DNA of 64,000 nt, taken from the NCBI GenBank assembly GCA_012845835.1, contig JABAKD010000029.1, positions 3,506,844 to 3,570,843 on the forward strand, written 5' to 3'. Within the stretch, counting starts at the first letter, position 1. The number at the start of each line of letters is the position of its first letter. The translations under genes were made by a program, and so were the position numbers. Below are positions 47,436-59,500 of the stretch, in pieces. Source of the DNA: Undaria pinnatifida (taxonomy: Eukaryota > Sar > Phaeophyceae > Laminariales > Alariaceae). Below the pieces are notes generated by a model. It was not told the origin of the DNA. It searched no databases and saw only the letters and a program-made list of their open reading frames with translations.

Positions 47436-49377
47436 CCGCTGATCCAGCCCGATAGACATGCTTGGGGCTCATATTTGTTTCCCGTTGTTGAGGATATTTT
47501 TGCATTCTGCTTCAGTACCAGCACGAGCACCAGTAGCTCAATCCATCGATGTACTGTTAGATTCCTTAGGTAGACAGGGCTCATGGCGTTTTCGGGCCAC
47601 CACGATTTTCGACCGCGCGGCCAATCGTAAATGCCACATTTTTTCTTGTCTTAGGCAACGAGACCCCCCACAATCTTAGTCTAGCAGATTGGCGATATTT
47701 TGCGCAAAAGATAGGATAGGTCTGTCCGTGGATACAGTACCGCTCCCTGCCATTGGGATGAGGCTGCATCTTTTTACCCCAGCCGTTTCTCACTGGCGAT
47801 GGCCTATCTTCAACTGAGTACTGGGCGAGGTACGGAGCTCAGCTCGCCACGTGAGGAGACGAGGAGGTTTTCGCGTTACCTCTGCCGTCCTATTAGCAGC
47901 ATGCGTCTACCGCCTACGCCAATTCAGAAGCGGACAAAAACATGGGTTCTTCGTACAGACAATTAGGCATGTCCGTATCGGGAACCTATCGACCAGAGTG
48001 AGACGGGAAAACAAATCGCGAGCAATAATATCTGTGCTTTTCGGGCGCCAAGGGTTCGACAGACCGGCTGGGCGAGATCAATGGCGATCCGTATTGTCGA
48101 CATCCTCGCCGACTAATTTCACGCGTTGTGATGGTTTAAATTTAGGTGTTCTTGCTGTCGATCAACCGCAGGGCCAAAACCGGCCGCGGGGTGGCCTAAA
48201 CTGTTAGAAACGAACCACGTTCACTGAGCAAGCGGTCAGTACTGACTTCTAGTTCGATATATCCAAAATAGACACCGGCAGGCGCTTGGCCTGTTACACG
48301 AGGCTGATTACATGACAGTACATATATGAATACATACACGTGCATGGAACCATTCATGAGTGAGGGGCGACAATGTTCTCGGATTTCACTCTTCTCTGGC
48401 TAGGGATATCCTGATCTCGTTGTTTACCGGCACAACATCCACAAGAATTATGTAAAGGAAAGTCGAGATACGCTTCGGACATTTTTACATGCTCCAACAG
48501 AGCAAGCTGTAACGTTAAGTATCACCCGCCGCTTTATATGTTTGCAACGCCTCTGGACCGTTTGGGCTCCGGGTTGGTGTCAGGGCTAGGGGCTGGCCAA
48601 GATCTGCGCCCCGTGTCTTCATCTCACTAGGGAGTGCATCTCCGCCCGTAAAAACGTACAGCATCGGATACTCCAACTGCCGGAATAACTATCCCAGGGC
48701 GTCGTAAGTAGGGCACTCGTTGCCAGCCGCCAGTGACGCTGCTTTCCTCGACGTGGCGCGTAAACGTTTCCGTGCAGTACTGCATGTGTTGCGTTTCCAC
48801 GAAGTACCCCTTTCGGAGCCCATGTGCGCCGACACAAACAAATACGAGTGAGTGCGATTCTTATCAAGCGACCATTAATAGGAAGAGAGTGCGGTAGTAT
48901 CACGCCATGCTACCATGCGTGTGTGGTATAATTCTTCGCATTGTAGACTAGGGCACGCACCCTCCCCCGGAAGCCTGGGCTGCTTCGTGTTAACCGATCA
49001 ATGCTGTAATCGCCCTTTTCTTGTTTCGACCTGATTTCCTCCTTTTAATCCCCAAAGGGGATGTTGATGAAGAAAGGACGCTGCAATTTTTCCGAAGTAC
49101 AAGGAATGCACGCAAGAGGAGGAACGTACCACACATTCTTGGACACGGAAAAAGGCACAGCGGTCGGGCGATGTGTAGGGTAGAGGAAGGCGTGTCCGAC
49201 CAGGGCAGTCCCGTGTGAATATCGCGCGAGAGGTTTCGTCGCAGTCGAGCCAGTGCGTCCACGTCTCGAAATATCTACAAGCGCCTCGAAACGCCTACAC
49301 ACATGCTGCACTACAATAATGTCGCCTACTCTTTGCGCGCGGAAATATAATGTACGTACCGGTATCGTGTGAAAAAA
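47436..49377. other. Intergenic, no supported gene
   Basis: Frames at 47851-48207 (+) and 48619-48903 (-) are moderately long but have no motif, start context or splice partner. No repeat match to the rest of the window was found. Confidence 0.3.
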
Positions 49378-49686
49378 GGCGGGTGCTACGATACAGGTAG
49401 CAGCACGTTTCGGAATAAATTTTATTTCTGAAGGACGGGGCTCCTTAAACCAAAACGTCGGAATGCCGTTCTTGCTTTGCGTTAGTGTTCGTTGTATTCC
49501 TACGCCATGAGAAGGTTGTTCCTCCGGTTGCACTTTATTTTTTTTCCTCAAACTAGATAGATTTTTGGGCGGGATATAGAGCTCTTCAACTTAAATGCCT
49601 CAGAAAAAAATGTTAATGAATGGCAAAAACAATAATAATGAATGGTGTACCTCAAGGGTAGTGTAGAGTGCCTCTACCGCGACATG
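49378..49686. mobile_element. MITE-like element, GCTACGATAGAGGT family (copy 3)
   Basis: Left end GGGTGCTACGATACAGGTAG; right end GAGTGCCTCTACCGCGACAT, a diverged inverted match. Internal words match 42000-42115. Confidence 0.5.
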
Positions 49687-50164
49687 TACCGGGTATCGTG
49701 TGCACGTATGCGCACAGGTCCTCGGAACAAACATCAAGCATCGATAATCATACACCAGCATAATACGCTATAGTACGTCATTTAGATAACGAAACTCTTA
49801 AGCAACGGCGTTGATTCAATCTTACGTAGGGCACAATCAATACAAATAAGCTAGCCACCAAATCGCGAGGCGTTCCAAAGGGTACGAGGCCCGGCGGTAT
49901 ACAACAACAGTACACCTTGAAGTAACAAATATATTAATATGATTCCCCGCCGGTACTATTGTAGCAAGTGCGTTCGTTGGTACCAACTGCGTCGGTACTA
50001 TATGTAACAAGTTCGTATCGCTCTGCGCCTCTCCCTTGCTCGTCTTCTGTGTTCAATTTGTCCAACCGTGCACCTGAACCAAGCTCTTCCCTTTCTCTCT
50101 TGAGGGCAATCATCGTGCCGTATACCCGGCCGTACCTGGTACTATATAGTCCTTCAAAACTCCG

Positions 50165-50470
50165 CCCTCCCCTCACCGGATATTCGACCTACAGGATTCA
50201 CGTGATAAACTGATGCATTTCCTTCCACAGCTGTCAGATTTTGTCCCCCTCAGAAACGGGTTATATAGTTTCCGCGCACAGACTGCCTAACATCACCCTG
50301 TTGACCCTGATAGCTACACTGTAGTTGCACGGGGAGTCGCCGACCTATATCCTTAATGAGGACACACAACCCGCAATACGCGCGATCGGAGTATCACACA
50401 CAGCTTGCAAAGATGAGTTTCGACAACATATTCGATCTCACAACTGGAGCGTATTTTAATTTTTACAATA
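50165..50470 (-). mobile_element. CAGCTG-type element, reverse full copy
   Basis: Reverse copy of 27025-27330, with CACAGCTGTCAGATTTTGTC at one inner end and CGATCTCACAACTGGAGCGT at the other. Confidence 0.7.
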
Positions 50471-50558
50471 TACACGGCAGACCGTACAATCGCGACACAC
50501 GTTTGTGGAGACAGGAAGCGGAAGGCTATCATGTTCAACTGATGTTATCTCCGAGTCG

Positions 50559-50794
50559 TTCTACGATAGCCCCGCCAATTTTCTTCAACAAAATCGCCGG
50601 TTTTGAAACCAGCTCCCGGCCGTAACGCCTGAAATCCAGTGCCCCTTGCAATCCCGACGACATCGTTCGATCGTCCTTTGCAAACAAGAAAATACATGGA
50701 GATATTTTTTTCATAGTATAGTTCCTCGTGACGAATAGCCATGAAACGTTCGTTCAAGAAATCGCCGGTTTTGGGGGGGGGGGGTATCGTAGAA
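50559..50794. mobile_element. MITE-like element, TTCTACGATAGCCCC ends (copy 2)
   Basis: About 236 bp; begins TTCTACGATAGCCCCGCC and ends in a G run followed by TATCGTAGAA. Matches 21917-22145 in reverse, including CCAGCTCCCGGCCGTA. Confidence 0.65.
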
Positions 50795-51114
50795 TCAGTC
50801 CTCCGCAGCATCGTCTACGAACCACATCAGAATTTACCCCCAAAAATCTGAGCTTTGCCCGACCAAACACCTACAGTACTACTACTGATGTGGTACTACC
50901 TGTCTGCAAAAAAACCGGTCTTGCTATTTTTATTTCCGTTCATGATTCGACCATCGACGACCCACACGCTGTCTTTGAGATATAATAAAAATATTTCAAG
51001 GACGTCAGCCGTGAGTTCGACGAATTTCGGTTCAATACTCATTTTTGCAAGCTGCGTTGTTGGTACTTACTTGTAATGTACTATGTGGGTGAGTTTTTTC
51101 TTTATGGGAGGAAT

Positions 51115-51383
51115 TGTTAAGATACGGCCTCGAAAGGCCTGTAAGTATCCGAACTTGAGACCATTTGGATGGGTTTCGTACGATAAGGTTGGCGGTTTAT
51201 ATTCGGGGAAGTTAGGAATTAGATCGGAGGCACGTGCCTCCGATCTCAGAAGCTATCCCGGGCTCTGGTGGAAACGAATAAAGCTATATCTCTACGAAGG
51301 AACGAAAGTGAGTACTCTCCGAGGACCTGCTCAATTGGCAGACCTGCAGGGGGCACTCTGTGTCCCCCACCTTTAATTTAACA
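51115..51383 (+). mobile_element. Solo LTR (269 bp)
   Basis: Same length and sequence family as the LTR at 28516-28784 but in the opposite orientation. It has TGTTAA...TTAACA ends, a TATA-like GGTTTATATT near 51196 and an AATAAA signal near 51280. No clear target duplication was found at its edges. Confidence 0.7.
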
Positions 51384-51474
51384 GAGTGCTGTTATTTTGT
51401 TCCAATATACCCCCCCCCCCCCCGCCCCCCCCCAAACCCGCTCGCTTTTGATCAAAACCAGGCCCCCCCTTTCC

Positions 51475-51722
51475 CTTCACAGCTGTCAGATTTTGTCCCC
51501 CTCAGAAACGGGTTTTATAGTTTCCGCGCACAGACTGACTAAAATCATCCTGTTGACCCTGATAGCTACACTGTAGCTGTAAGGGGAGTCGCCGACCTAT
51601 ATCCTTAATGAGGACACACAACCCGTAATGCGCGCGATCGGAGTATCACACACAGCTTGCAAAGATGAGTTTCGACGAAATCTTCGATCTCACAGCTGGA
51701 GTGTATTTTAATTTTTTTAATA
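51475..51722 (-). mobile_element. CAGCTG-type element, reverse copy
   Basis: Matches 50165-50470 almost base for base from CACAGCTGTCAGATTTTGTC to GATCTCACAGCTGGAGTGTA. Confidence 0.7.
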
Positions 51723-52199
51723 TATATATACCTGGTATATACGTATCATAAATATAAAAAAAATAAGGGCGTCAGCTAGCTGTGACTTCGACGAACTTCG
51801 GGTCAATACTCATCTTTGCAAGCTGCGTAGTTGGTACTTGTAATATACTATATGGGTGAGTTTTTTATTGGGAGGGGTCTTATTTATTGATTATTATTAT
51901 TTTTTAAATTATACATACATGACATGTTTGTTTATGTCTTGTTTTTCTCCACTATACTCTAATAGTTATAATGTTGGTATTTTTACTTCAGTTGGGAGAT
52001 TTTGAGCTAGATCTAACATCATATCTATGTTATAAATGTATTACCGTAGTTTCCACTATTATTATTGCTCTATCATATGTATGGCAGGTGGTTTATTTTG
52101 TTTTTCCCTCCGCTTTAACATCGGGAGGAGAACGAATACAGAGTATTACTTGTTATCTAATATGTCGATATTAATACAGCACTCGAGATTAAAAGTTGG

Positions 52200-52905
52200 C
52201 TCTACTCCCCAAAAAATAAACTCTGTGGGACTCCAACCCACGTTTCCAAATTGTTACGCTGTCACTCTAACATTTTATAAAAACATTTTCAGGACGTCAG
52301 CTGTGAGTTCGACGAATTTCAGGTCAATACTCATATTTTCAAGCTGCTTGTTCTGGTACTTGTAACATACTATGTGCGTATTTTTTTTCTAAATGGGAGG
52401 GGTCCTCTTCTTTTTTTCACAAAAAAAATGTTTTTACTCCACTAGACTATTATTATAATAAAATAAAATGATTGGTGTTGATATTTTTAGTTTTTTAGGT
52501 GGAGAATTTTGAACTAGATCTAACATCATATCTATTTTATGAATTTATTTCTGTTGTTTCCACTATATATTGCTCTATCATATTATGCATGGTGGACGGT
52601 TTGCGGATGGATGGCTTGGTCAGGGTTGTTGGTACTTGTGGTTAAGTGTGTAGGTAAGTTTTCTCCACCTGGGAGTGGTCTTACTATTTTGTTTTTTGCA
52701 CTATAGTCTAATGGCGGGTTTTGGTATACATCGGGAGTATGAAGACAGTAGTAGTAGTGATCTAATAGATATCATGTAAAAGTCCCAACCTGAATTTAAA
52801 AAAAAAAGAAAAAGATGGGAGTCTGTCGTGAGACTCGATCGAACCCACGGTGTTCCAAATTGATACATACATACGCTGTCGTGTCATCCTATAACATTTT
52901 ACATG
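52200..52905 (-). repeat. Two tRNA-like (B-box bearing) repeats
   Basis: On the minus strand GGGTTGGAGTCCCACAG (near 52230) and GGGTTCGATCGAGTCTC (near 52840) resemble tRNA B boxes, each preceded by GACAGCGTA at the position of an A box. Both are followed by A-rich tails. They look like SINE or tRNA pseudogene remnants. Confidence 0.35.
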
Positions 52906-53021
52906 TAAAAGTCCCAACCTAAAAAAAAACAAAAACAAAACGGAATTGTTCAGGCCGGGTACCCCAACCCCTAGATACATCTCTGTATCTCGTCTCCGTC
53001 GCCGTTGGCAGTTGTTGTGGC

Positions 53022-53265
53022 AAGTTGGCCGCGAGCAGTTGCACTTGTGGCAGTCAGTTTTGGCGGCAGTTGGCTTTTTTTGACGAGCAAATAATGGTTT
53101 CTCGACGAAGATCGAGGGTTTCGGATTTCGTCGAAACTCGTCTTTGTGATACCTTGATACTAGTTGGCCGCGAGCAGTTGCACTTGTGGCAGTCAGTTTT
53201 GGTGGCAGTTGGCATTTGACAAGAAAATAATGGTTTCTCGACGAAGATCGAGGGTTTCGATTTCG
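53022..53265 (+). repeat. Two tandem ~139-bp units
   Basis: The block GGCCGCGAGCAGTTGCACTT begins near 53028 and 53167 and is followed in both by CAGTCAGTTTTGG, GGCAGTTGGC and CGACGAAGATCGAGGGTTTC. Confidence 0.7.
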
Positions 53266-53295
53266 TAAACTGTAACCGCCAGACACATTGAAAAC

Positions 53296-53400
53296 ATGCG
53301 GTCTATCTTCTGCTGGCTGGTGTTGTTGGTGATACTGCACCCCCTACCCCCGCTGAGCAGCGCCTCGTCGTTGGTGTCTAAACCCCAAAACGCGGCGTAA
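53296..53400 (+). CDS. Short upstream ORF with signal-peptide character (34 aa)
   Basis: ATG at 53296 to TAA at 53398-53400. The encoded peptide starts MRSIFCWLVLLVIL and has a small-residue stretch LSSASS, typical of a secretory signal. Its stop overlaps an ATG (TAATG), which opens the frame that contains the start of the downstream oxygenase gene. It may be an upstream ORF in the 5' UTR, or an alternative first coding segment using the GT at TTG|GTGTCT. Confidence 0.35.
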   Translation: MRSIFCWLVLLVILHPLPPLSSASSLVSKPQNAA

Positions 53401-53507
53401 TGACATGTGTGAACATGATGTCCACAGACAGCATCGCCGCAGCTGGGTGCGCTCAGCCGAACGCTGCCACCTCTTTCGAGCGTCGTTGGCCCTCGGCCTC
53501 GGCTGGA

Positions 53508-56500
53508 ATGATGAGGAAGCCGCCCGTCTTTGTGTTGTCGCTGATACTGCTATCGTTGGCGGGAAAAGTCGCAGGGTTTTTCCCTGGTGGTGGTATTATT
53601 ACCCGTAACAGATATGGCACATCAGGAGCAACAACATCAACATCAGCAACACCATCAGCAGCAGGAGCAGTAGCATCAGGAGCAGGAGCAGCAGCAGGCA
53701 CCGCATCGGGGGCAGGAGCTTCGAAACGGGCGAGTACTGCTGTCTATGCTTCCACTGCAGCTGCTGCCGCATCGTCGGATAACCCTGCTGCTACTGCTGT
53801 TGGTGCTGCTGTGGTAGTTTCTTTCGGGCTGACGCTCGAGGAGAGGCTGGCGGCAAAGGAAGCTGTCTTTCGAAGAGGGCACCTGTTTCCGCTTGGAATG
53901 GAAATGCTTGACGCCACCGCCAGCGCGGGTACTCTCAGAGAGGTATGCTATTGTACGGCTGATAACTGAGATACAGCAGCAGTAGCTTACACGGGGGTGG
54001 GTGGGTGGGTGGGTGGGTGGGTGCCTCGTCCTATTGTGTTGGTGTGCAGGCAAGACAAGGGACGCCTGTGTTTCGATGTCTACTGCTACCAATGGGAGTG
54101 GACCACTGCCCGCGGGGGTGTTCTGACGGAAGTATGGAATACGACTGAGATTCAGTAGCAGCAATAGCAGCAGATTGATGATGATGATGATGATGATGAT
54201 GTTCTCGCATGGGCTTTTTTTCTTGGAATCTATTTATTGGCCGTGATTGAGACGGGGTACTCTGCGGGAGGTACTGGTGTGGGATACGACTGGGACACGT
54301 ACAGCAGCAGCTTGATGGCGATGATATCGCATTACTGCCATACTGCAGCTCATTTCCCTGAGATGTAGCTTGTAGTTGGACGCGGGTGGATGCTTGTTAC
54401 CTTGTTGTGGGCGTGCAGGACCATCTGGATGAGATGTCGTATATACAGAGAGCACGCCCAGCAGCACCGATCACCATCCGCTCCGCAACAACGCGAGTAC
54501 CGACTACGAGTAGTACTATACATGCAGGACGATTGGATCCATAGTCTAGACGACCAAAAGGATTTAGCAAATGGTCTTGCTTTTTTGCATTTTCACTGGG
54601 CGCATCCTCCATTCATGGTGTGTCATGCCCCTTAACATCAGTAGGATATCATACTGCAGGTGTACCACCACCGGTACATATGTGACGTCGCGATCGCGAA
54701 GGCTCTTTTTCCCTGCATTGGTTGGAATATATATAGTCTATATCGCACTACGCTGTGCTATGGCGTCATAGCACTAATGCCTTCAAATCATCATTTTTTC
54801 GCACAGCAGGGGGCGCCGGACTGCGGACCCGTTTAGACTGCACCAACAGTAGTAGCAGTGTCCATCGTCTATCGCGTGCTCGTATGTTGCATACCGCTCT
54901 TTGGATAAATACAAATACCTCAGCTGTGAATTTTGTGCGTTGATTGTGTCTTGAGGTTTTTCGAGGACAGCCAGCTTGATACATGTAGACCAATGACGGA
55001 GCGCTTTGGGTGAACTACACGTACTGGACAGATATCAACAAACTGCAAACGTTTCCAATGCCGTTCCAAAACACACGCATACCAAGCGCATCCACGTACC
55101 GCTCGCTGCTTCACCCTCGTTAGGCGGTGCTGAGTTCCGAATGCCACCCTGGAAACCTCAACCCTGTTTTTTTTCGTCTATGTGTGTCTGTACTAATTGT
55201 CTCGACGTTCTTTCAACCCAACGACATTTTTCTTCTTCGTTAGGCTGTACTGAGTGCGGCAACGACATCGACGACGACGGAGAGCGCGACAAACCAGGAG
55301 CGGGTTGGCGGGTCGGACCTCCCGCTGCAGAACGCGTTCTTGGAACCCCGCGGTTTTATGCCAAAGCTGCTGTTGGTCCTGTCTGCGGTGCCTAGCGTCC
55401 GCAGCAGCGACAGCAGCGATGCGGCACCCGACGGCGAGAGCTCGCAGTCATTGCTCTTGTCGGTGATGGAGGCGCTGGACGCTTGCGAGGCGGTGCCACC
55501 TGCGATCGTCTGCTGTCCGTCCCCATCGGGTTCGAGGAGACACAGCCAACGGGGTGGTGGAGACAGGTGGGGTTTTATTTGTTTCGGAATTGGGGTTCTC
55601 GTGCGCTCCTCCTCCGTCATTTGCTGTGCCACCACGCAGGGCAGGAGCCCAGCGCGGCCGCGTGCAGAATTATTTAGGAAAAACAGTAAGGTTTGGAGTG
55701 CTTGCTGGATTACGGTCGCGTTGGTAGTCTTGGGTGGCAAAGACCGGAAACACCGGCGGTAATTTGTTTCAATTTTTAATGTCGGTTGCTGGAGCTCTCT
55801 GCCGAGCAAGCCATCGTCTTGTCGGAAGCGGTAGTGTGTCAGGGTTCTACCTTTTTTGCTTTTTCAGCGATAACTTTTCCCCCCTGATTGCTAGGGAGCC
55901 ATTTTAAGAGGTTTTCCCTGTGTCCTCTTGTTGAGATGGGGCCGTCCGCGGCACCTCCGATTATGCAGTCATGGACCTATCCCACTGTGTGGTTCGCTCG
56001 ATTTCGTTAGCCATGGAGGATTATTGCAGCCTTCGAAAGCTTGCGGAACAACCTTTTCCTACCTAGCCGCCTCCGCGAATCGATATCCCTCTTACGGTTT
56101 GGTCCTCTACCATGCCTGCTGTTGGTGGGCGTGGCGGAGGGAGCGCTTCAAGACAAGTGGCACCGCTCTCGATTAGGCCCTCCCTCGATTTTTTCATCGT
56201 GTTTTGTAACAACTGACAAAGAAGCCTCAGCTGTGTTTGTGGATAAGATTTTGTTTTTCACCGGCGTATCCCACACTTGGTCGGTGTGTGTGCTTTTCCC
56301 CCCATTCTTCGGTCGGAATGCCTCGCCCGAACAGCTCCCGAGGTCTCCAAGAACTCCTCGACGAGTTCGAACCCGCGCTGCTGGACACCCAGCTGGCGGA
56401 CCTTTGGAGGCAGGAGGCGAAGCACCATTTCGAGTGAGTGACGCTCGTGGTCGGCCTTATTGTCTTTTTTTTGCCTCGATGTACGCGCATGTGTGAGTTT

Positions 56501-59500
56501 CAGGAAGCGTATCTGTCGCGGCTTGCCCTCCGAGTACATGGCATCGCTTTTTAATTGCTTGTTTTTTTCCCGACTCACGCGGGAAACTAGAGCTGGGAAA
56601 CGACACCACGGGCAAACGCGCTGCACTTTTCCAATTATGGCGTGTTCATTGCTGTTGTTACAAGTTATCTTCCTTTAGGACCCGGGTAATTGTAACCAAA
56701 TAAATGACCGTCGAGTGAGCGCGATACTCTTCAAGCATCCAGGAAGAGCTATCAGGATGTGAGCGTGCAGGGGTACACGAGCGTCGCCATCACCCTTCGC
56801 GCGTTTGTGCCGTACAAGCAGCCCGTTTGCATTGTTGCAGGCTCAGGCACGTCCCCTACCGTTAAAATCCAGGTTGCCCCGTGTGGCCGATGCTAAAACC
56901 ACACTGTAGTTTACGTACGACACGTCTTTTCGTTTCACGCGTGATACGATAGAGGTCGCGCACTCTTTTTTAGGCTGGATTTTTTTTTTCTGGGTGACGG
57001 GCTCTTCATCCGGAAAAAAAATCGTCGGAGAAAAAAAAGAAAAAAACATTCATAACAATTATTTTCGTTGTGTACCTACCGTCTCGCCATTGGGTTGCTC
57101 ATTGGGTGGCAAAATAGAGCTCCTCAAGTGAAGCGCCTCAGAAGGAAAATAGGACACATCTACCAAGTAATGTGCCCGTTCAAACCCTGAAGGGGCAAAT
57201 AGGTTTGTGTGGGATCGGCCAGCATCCATTCCGCTCTTATGGTTGGGTTGCTTTATGTTTGTCCCCTGGTGGCGCTTGATGGCAGGACACAGTGGTGCCT
57301 ATTCAAGTCGGCGTCGAAAATTGTTTTTCGTGTTTTGGAACGGTCCGCCCCCATCGCCGCGCCTCGAGAGACCTCTAGTGCGGGTTAAATTATTTCGTGC
57401 CCCCCCTCTCCACCCCCGCTTCCTGTTATCCTGTGCCACGTCGCTATTTGGTGTAAAGCTATCACCAAACCATGTTGTTAATAGGAGACCGCACTTTTAT
57501 GTGTGTGCTCAGCAGCAAACCCCCTCTGCCGATCAACAGCTTAGACCACCACACCAGGAGTACACGTACAAATATAGGCGAGTGGGGTGCAAAACGCCTC
57601 GCCCGCCCCGCTAATCTGGTATTAATTTGTTTCCGTTGTTGACCCGAAACTCAGCAAAAATGGACTGGCCGCGCCGTTGAGGACACACGAGACGGCCTGG
57701 ACCCCTTTCGAGCAAGAGCCAAAAGTCGCTCTCAACCTGGAGCTGGATGGGGCTTGGGTCGATTCGTCAGCGTCGCCGGGGGGACGGCGGTGGGACACGA
57801 GCAAGGTGAATGGTGGTCGCGGAAAATCGTATCCCCTTGTGCAATCAAGCACCTCGGCGTGTGTTGTTCTTTCGAGCTGCTCTATTAATAGGTTGTGGGG
57901 CAGGGCCTTTCTCTACAGGGCTGCGTTTCTCTGCGGCATGTTTTTCCCCCTGCATTTGCGTGGCCGAGTGGTGTCAAGCTTTTTTTCGTGTGTGTATTTT
58001 CCACGGAGCGGGAGGAAACCGTGAATTGTATCCCAACCGGCGTTTCCTTGGCAAGGCGCTAGCAAATTTCAAACCAATACATGAACAGCAGGGTGGCGGT
58101 TCTGGCATCTCTAGAAGAACCTCTTCTCGTGATGGAAACCGACCACGGGCAGCCCTCCCTCCCTCCCTCCCTCCCTCCCTCCCTCCCTCCCTCCCTACCT
58201 ACCTACCTACCTACCTCTCACTCTCAGATCGTGGTACTCGACGGACTCGTGGACGAAAAACTTTCAAAAGACTTACTCGACTTGGTCACGGAACCAGGGT
58301 GGGCAACCTCACGAGAGGCGGGAGACGGAACAAACAGCAAACAACCGTCGCCCCGAAAGGCGCCGCCGTTGTCCAAGTGGGAGCGCGGGTTGTCTGACGT
58401 CGAGTCGGACACGACCGCGCCGGGGGGGAGGGGGGCCGGCGCCGGGAGCTGGGGTCTAACGAACGACGGCATGGAGTGGCTGTGCCGGGAGGGAAAACAT
58501 CCGGCCGTCGTAGAGGTGGGAGGGTTTGGGGCGCGGGAGAGAGAGACAATCGACCCGATTTTTTTCGTATTTTTGCCAGTTCCGGGAACCAGGTACTGGT
58601 CTGTCTTGACCCTTTCAGAACTGCAGGCGCATTTATTTCGGGGCGAAACACTTGGGAATTAGTGTGCGATGACTATTTCAGTGGGAGCAAAACAGGGAGT
58701 TGGTTGTTCTTTACCAGCGTGTCTTAAGGATTCATTCTAAATTATTTGTTTTGCCTGTAATTCTTGAGGGCCTGATGCGGACCCAACCGATGCAGGTGGC
58801 TGGTGGGTGTGCCTCATAGCATTCGGTGTTGGGAGTTATACTATATTTTGTTCGGTGGGGGGCAGGGGGTTCGACTCGGGGGGCTTGCTTTGGTGAACGG
58901 GGAACCATTTCCGACGCCCGAAACCCCCAAAGAACGTGGAGAGTATAAAATGGGGGGAAATGTGCGTTACTTCGCTACCCTGTTTATGCTTAGGTCTCCC
59001 TTCTCGGGCATTCCGTACCGATCACGACCTTACTCGGTTCGTGTTGCGCCGCCCCGCAGTGTGTGCAGAAGCTAATTATGGCGTCCTCGTGTTTTTGTGA
59101 CTGCTGTCCCTGGCTCAGCGTGTACTAGGAGTCCTACGTGGTGACACATATAATCACGCTCTTTTACTGAACTGAAACAGCATCTGGGGGAAGAAGAGAA
59201 TAATTGCAAGCATTCCAACCAAACCACAAGCAGGTATCGTTTTTGAAAACAGTGCCGTAAAATGTAACGCTCTTGCTGTCAGAAGTCGATGGAGAGGGTT
59301 TGACCGGTGCTGCCGGTTGATGCTACACGGTGACATAAAATTGAGAAGTATTATTAGGAATCGGGAATCGATAAGAATAGTATGTTGTTTGTTGTTCATA
59401 AGAGAGAATTCGGCGTTATGGTTCATAGTTTATTTTGGCAGAGTACGTACGTAGCTTACTTTGACAGCAGCAGCTGGGATTGTTTGGTTGATCGCGCTTG

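Larger units (their letters stand above)
50990..52405 (+). repeat. Three copies of a GACGTCAGCTGTGA repeat
   Basis: Segments at 50990-51114, 51755-51890 and 52285-52405 share GTCAGCTGTGASTTCGACGA, CAATACTCAT, GCAAGCTGCG and a tail ATGGGAGG. The core resembles one end of the CAGCTG-type element, so the two families are probably related. The solo LTR at 51115 interrupts the first copy. Confidence 0.55.
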
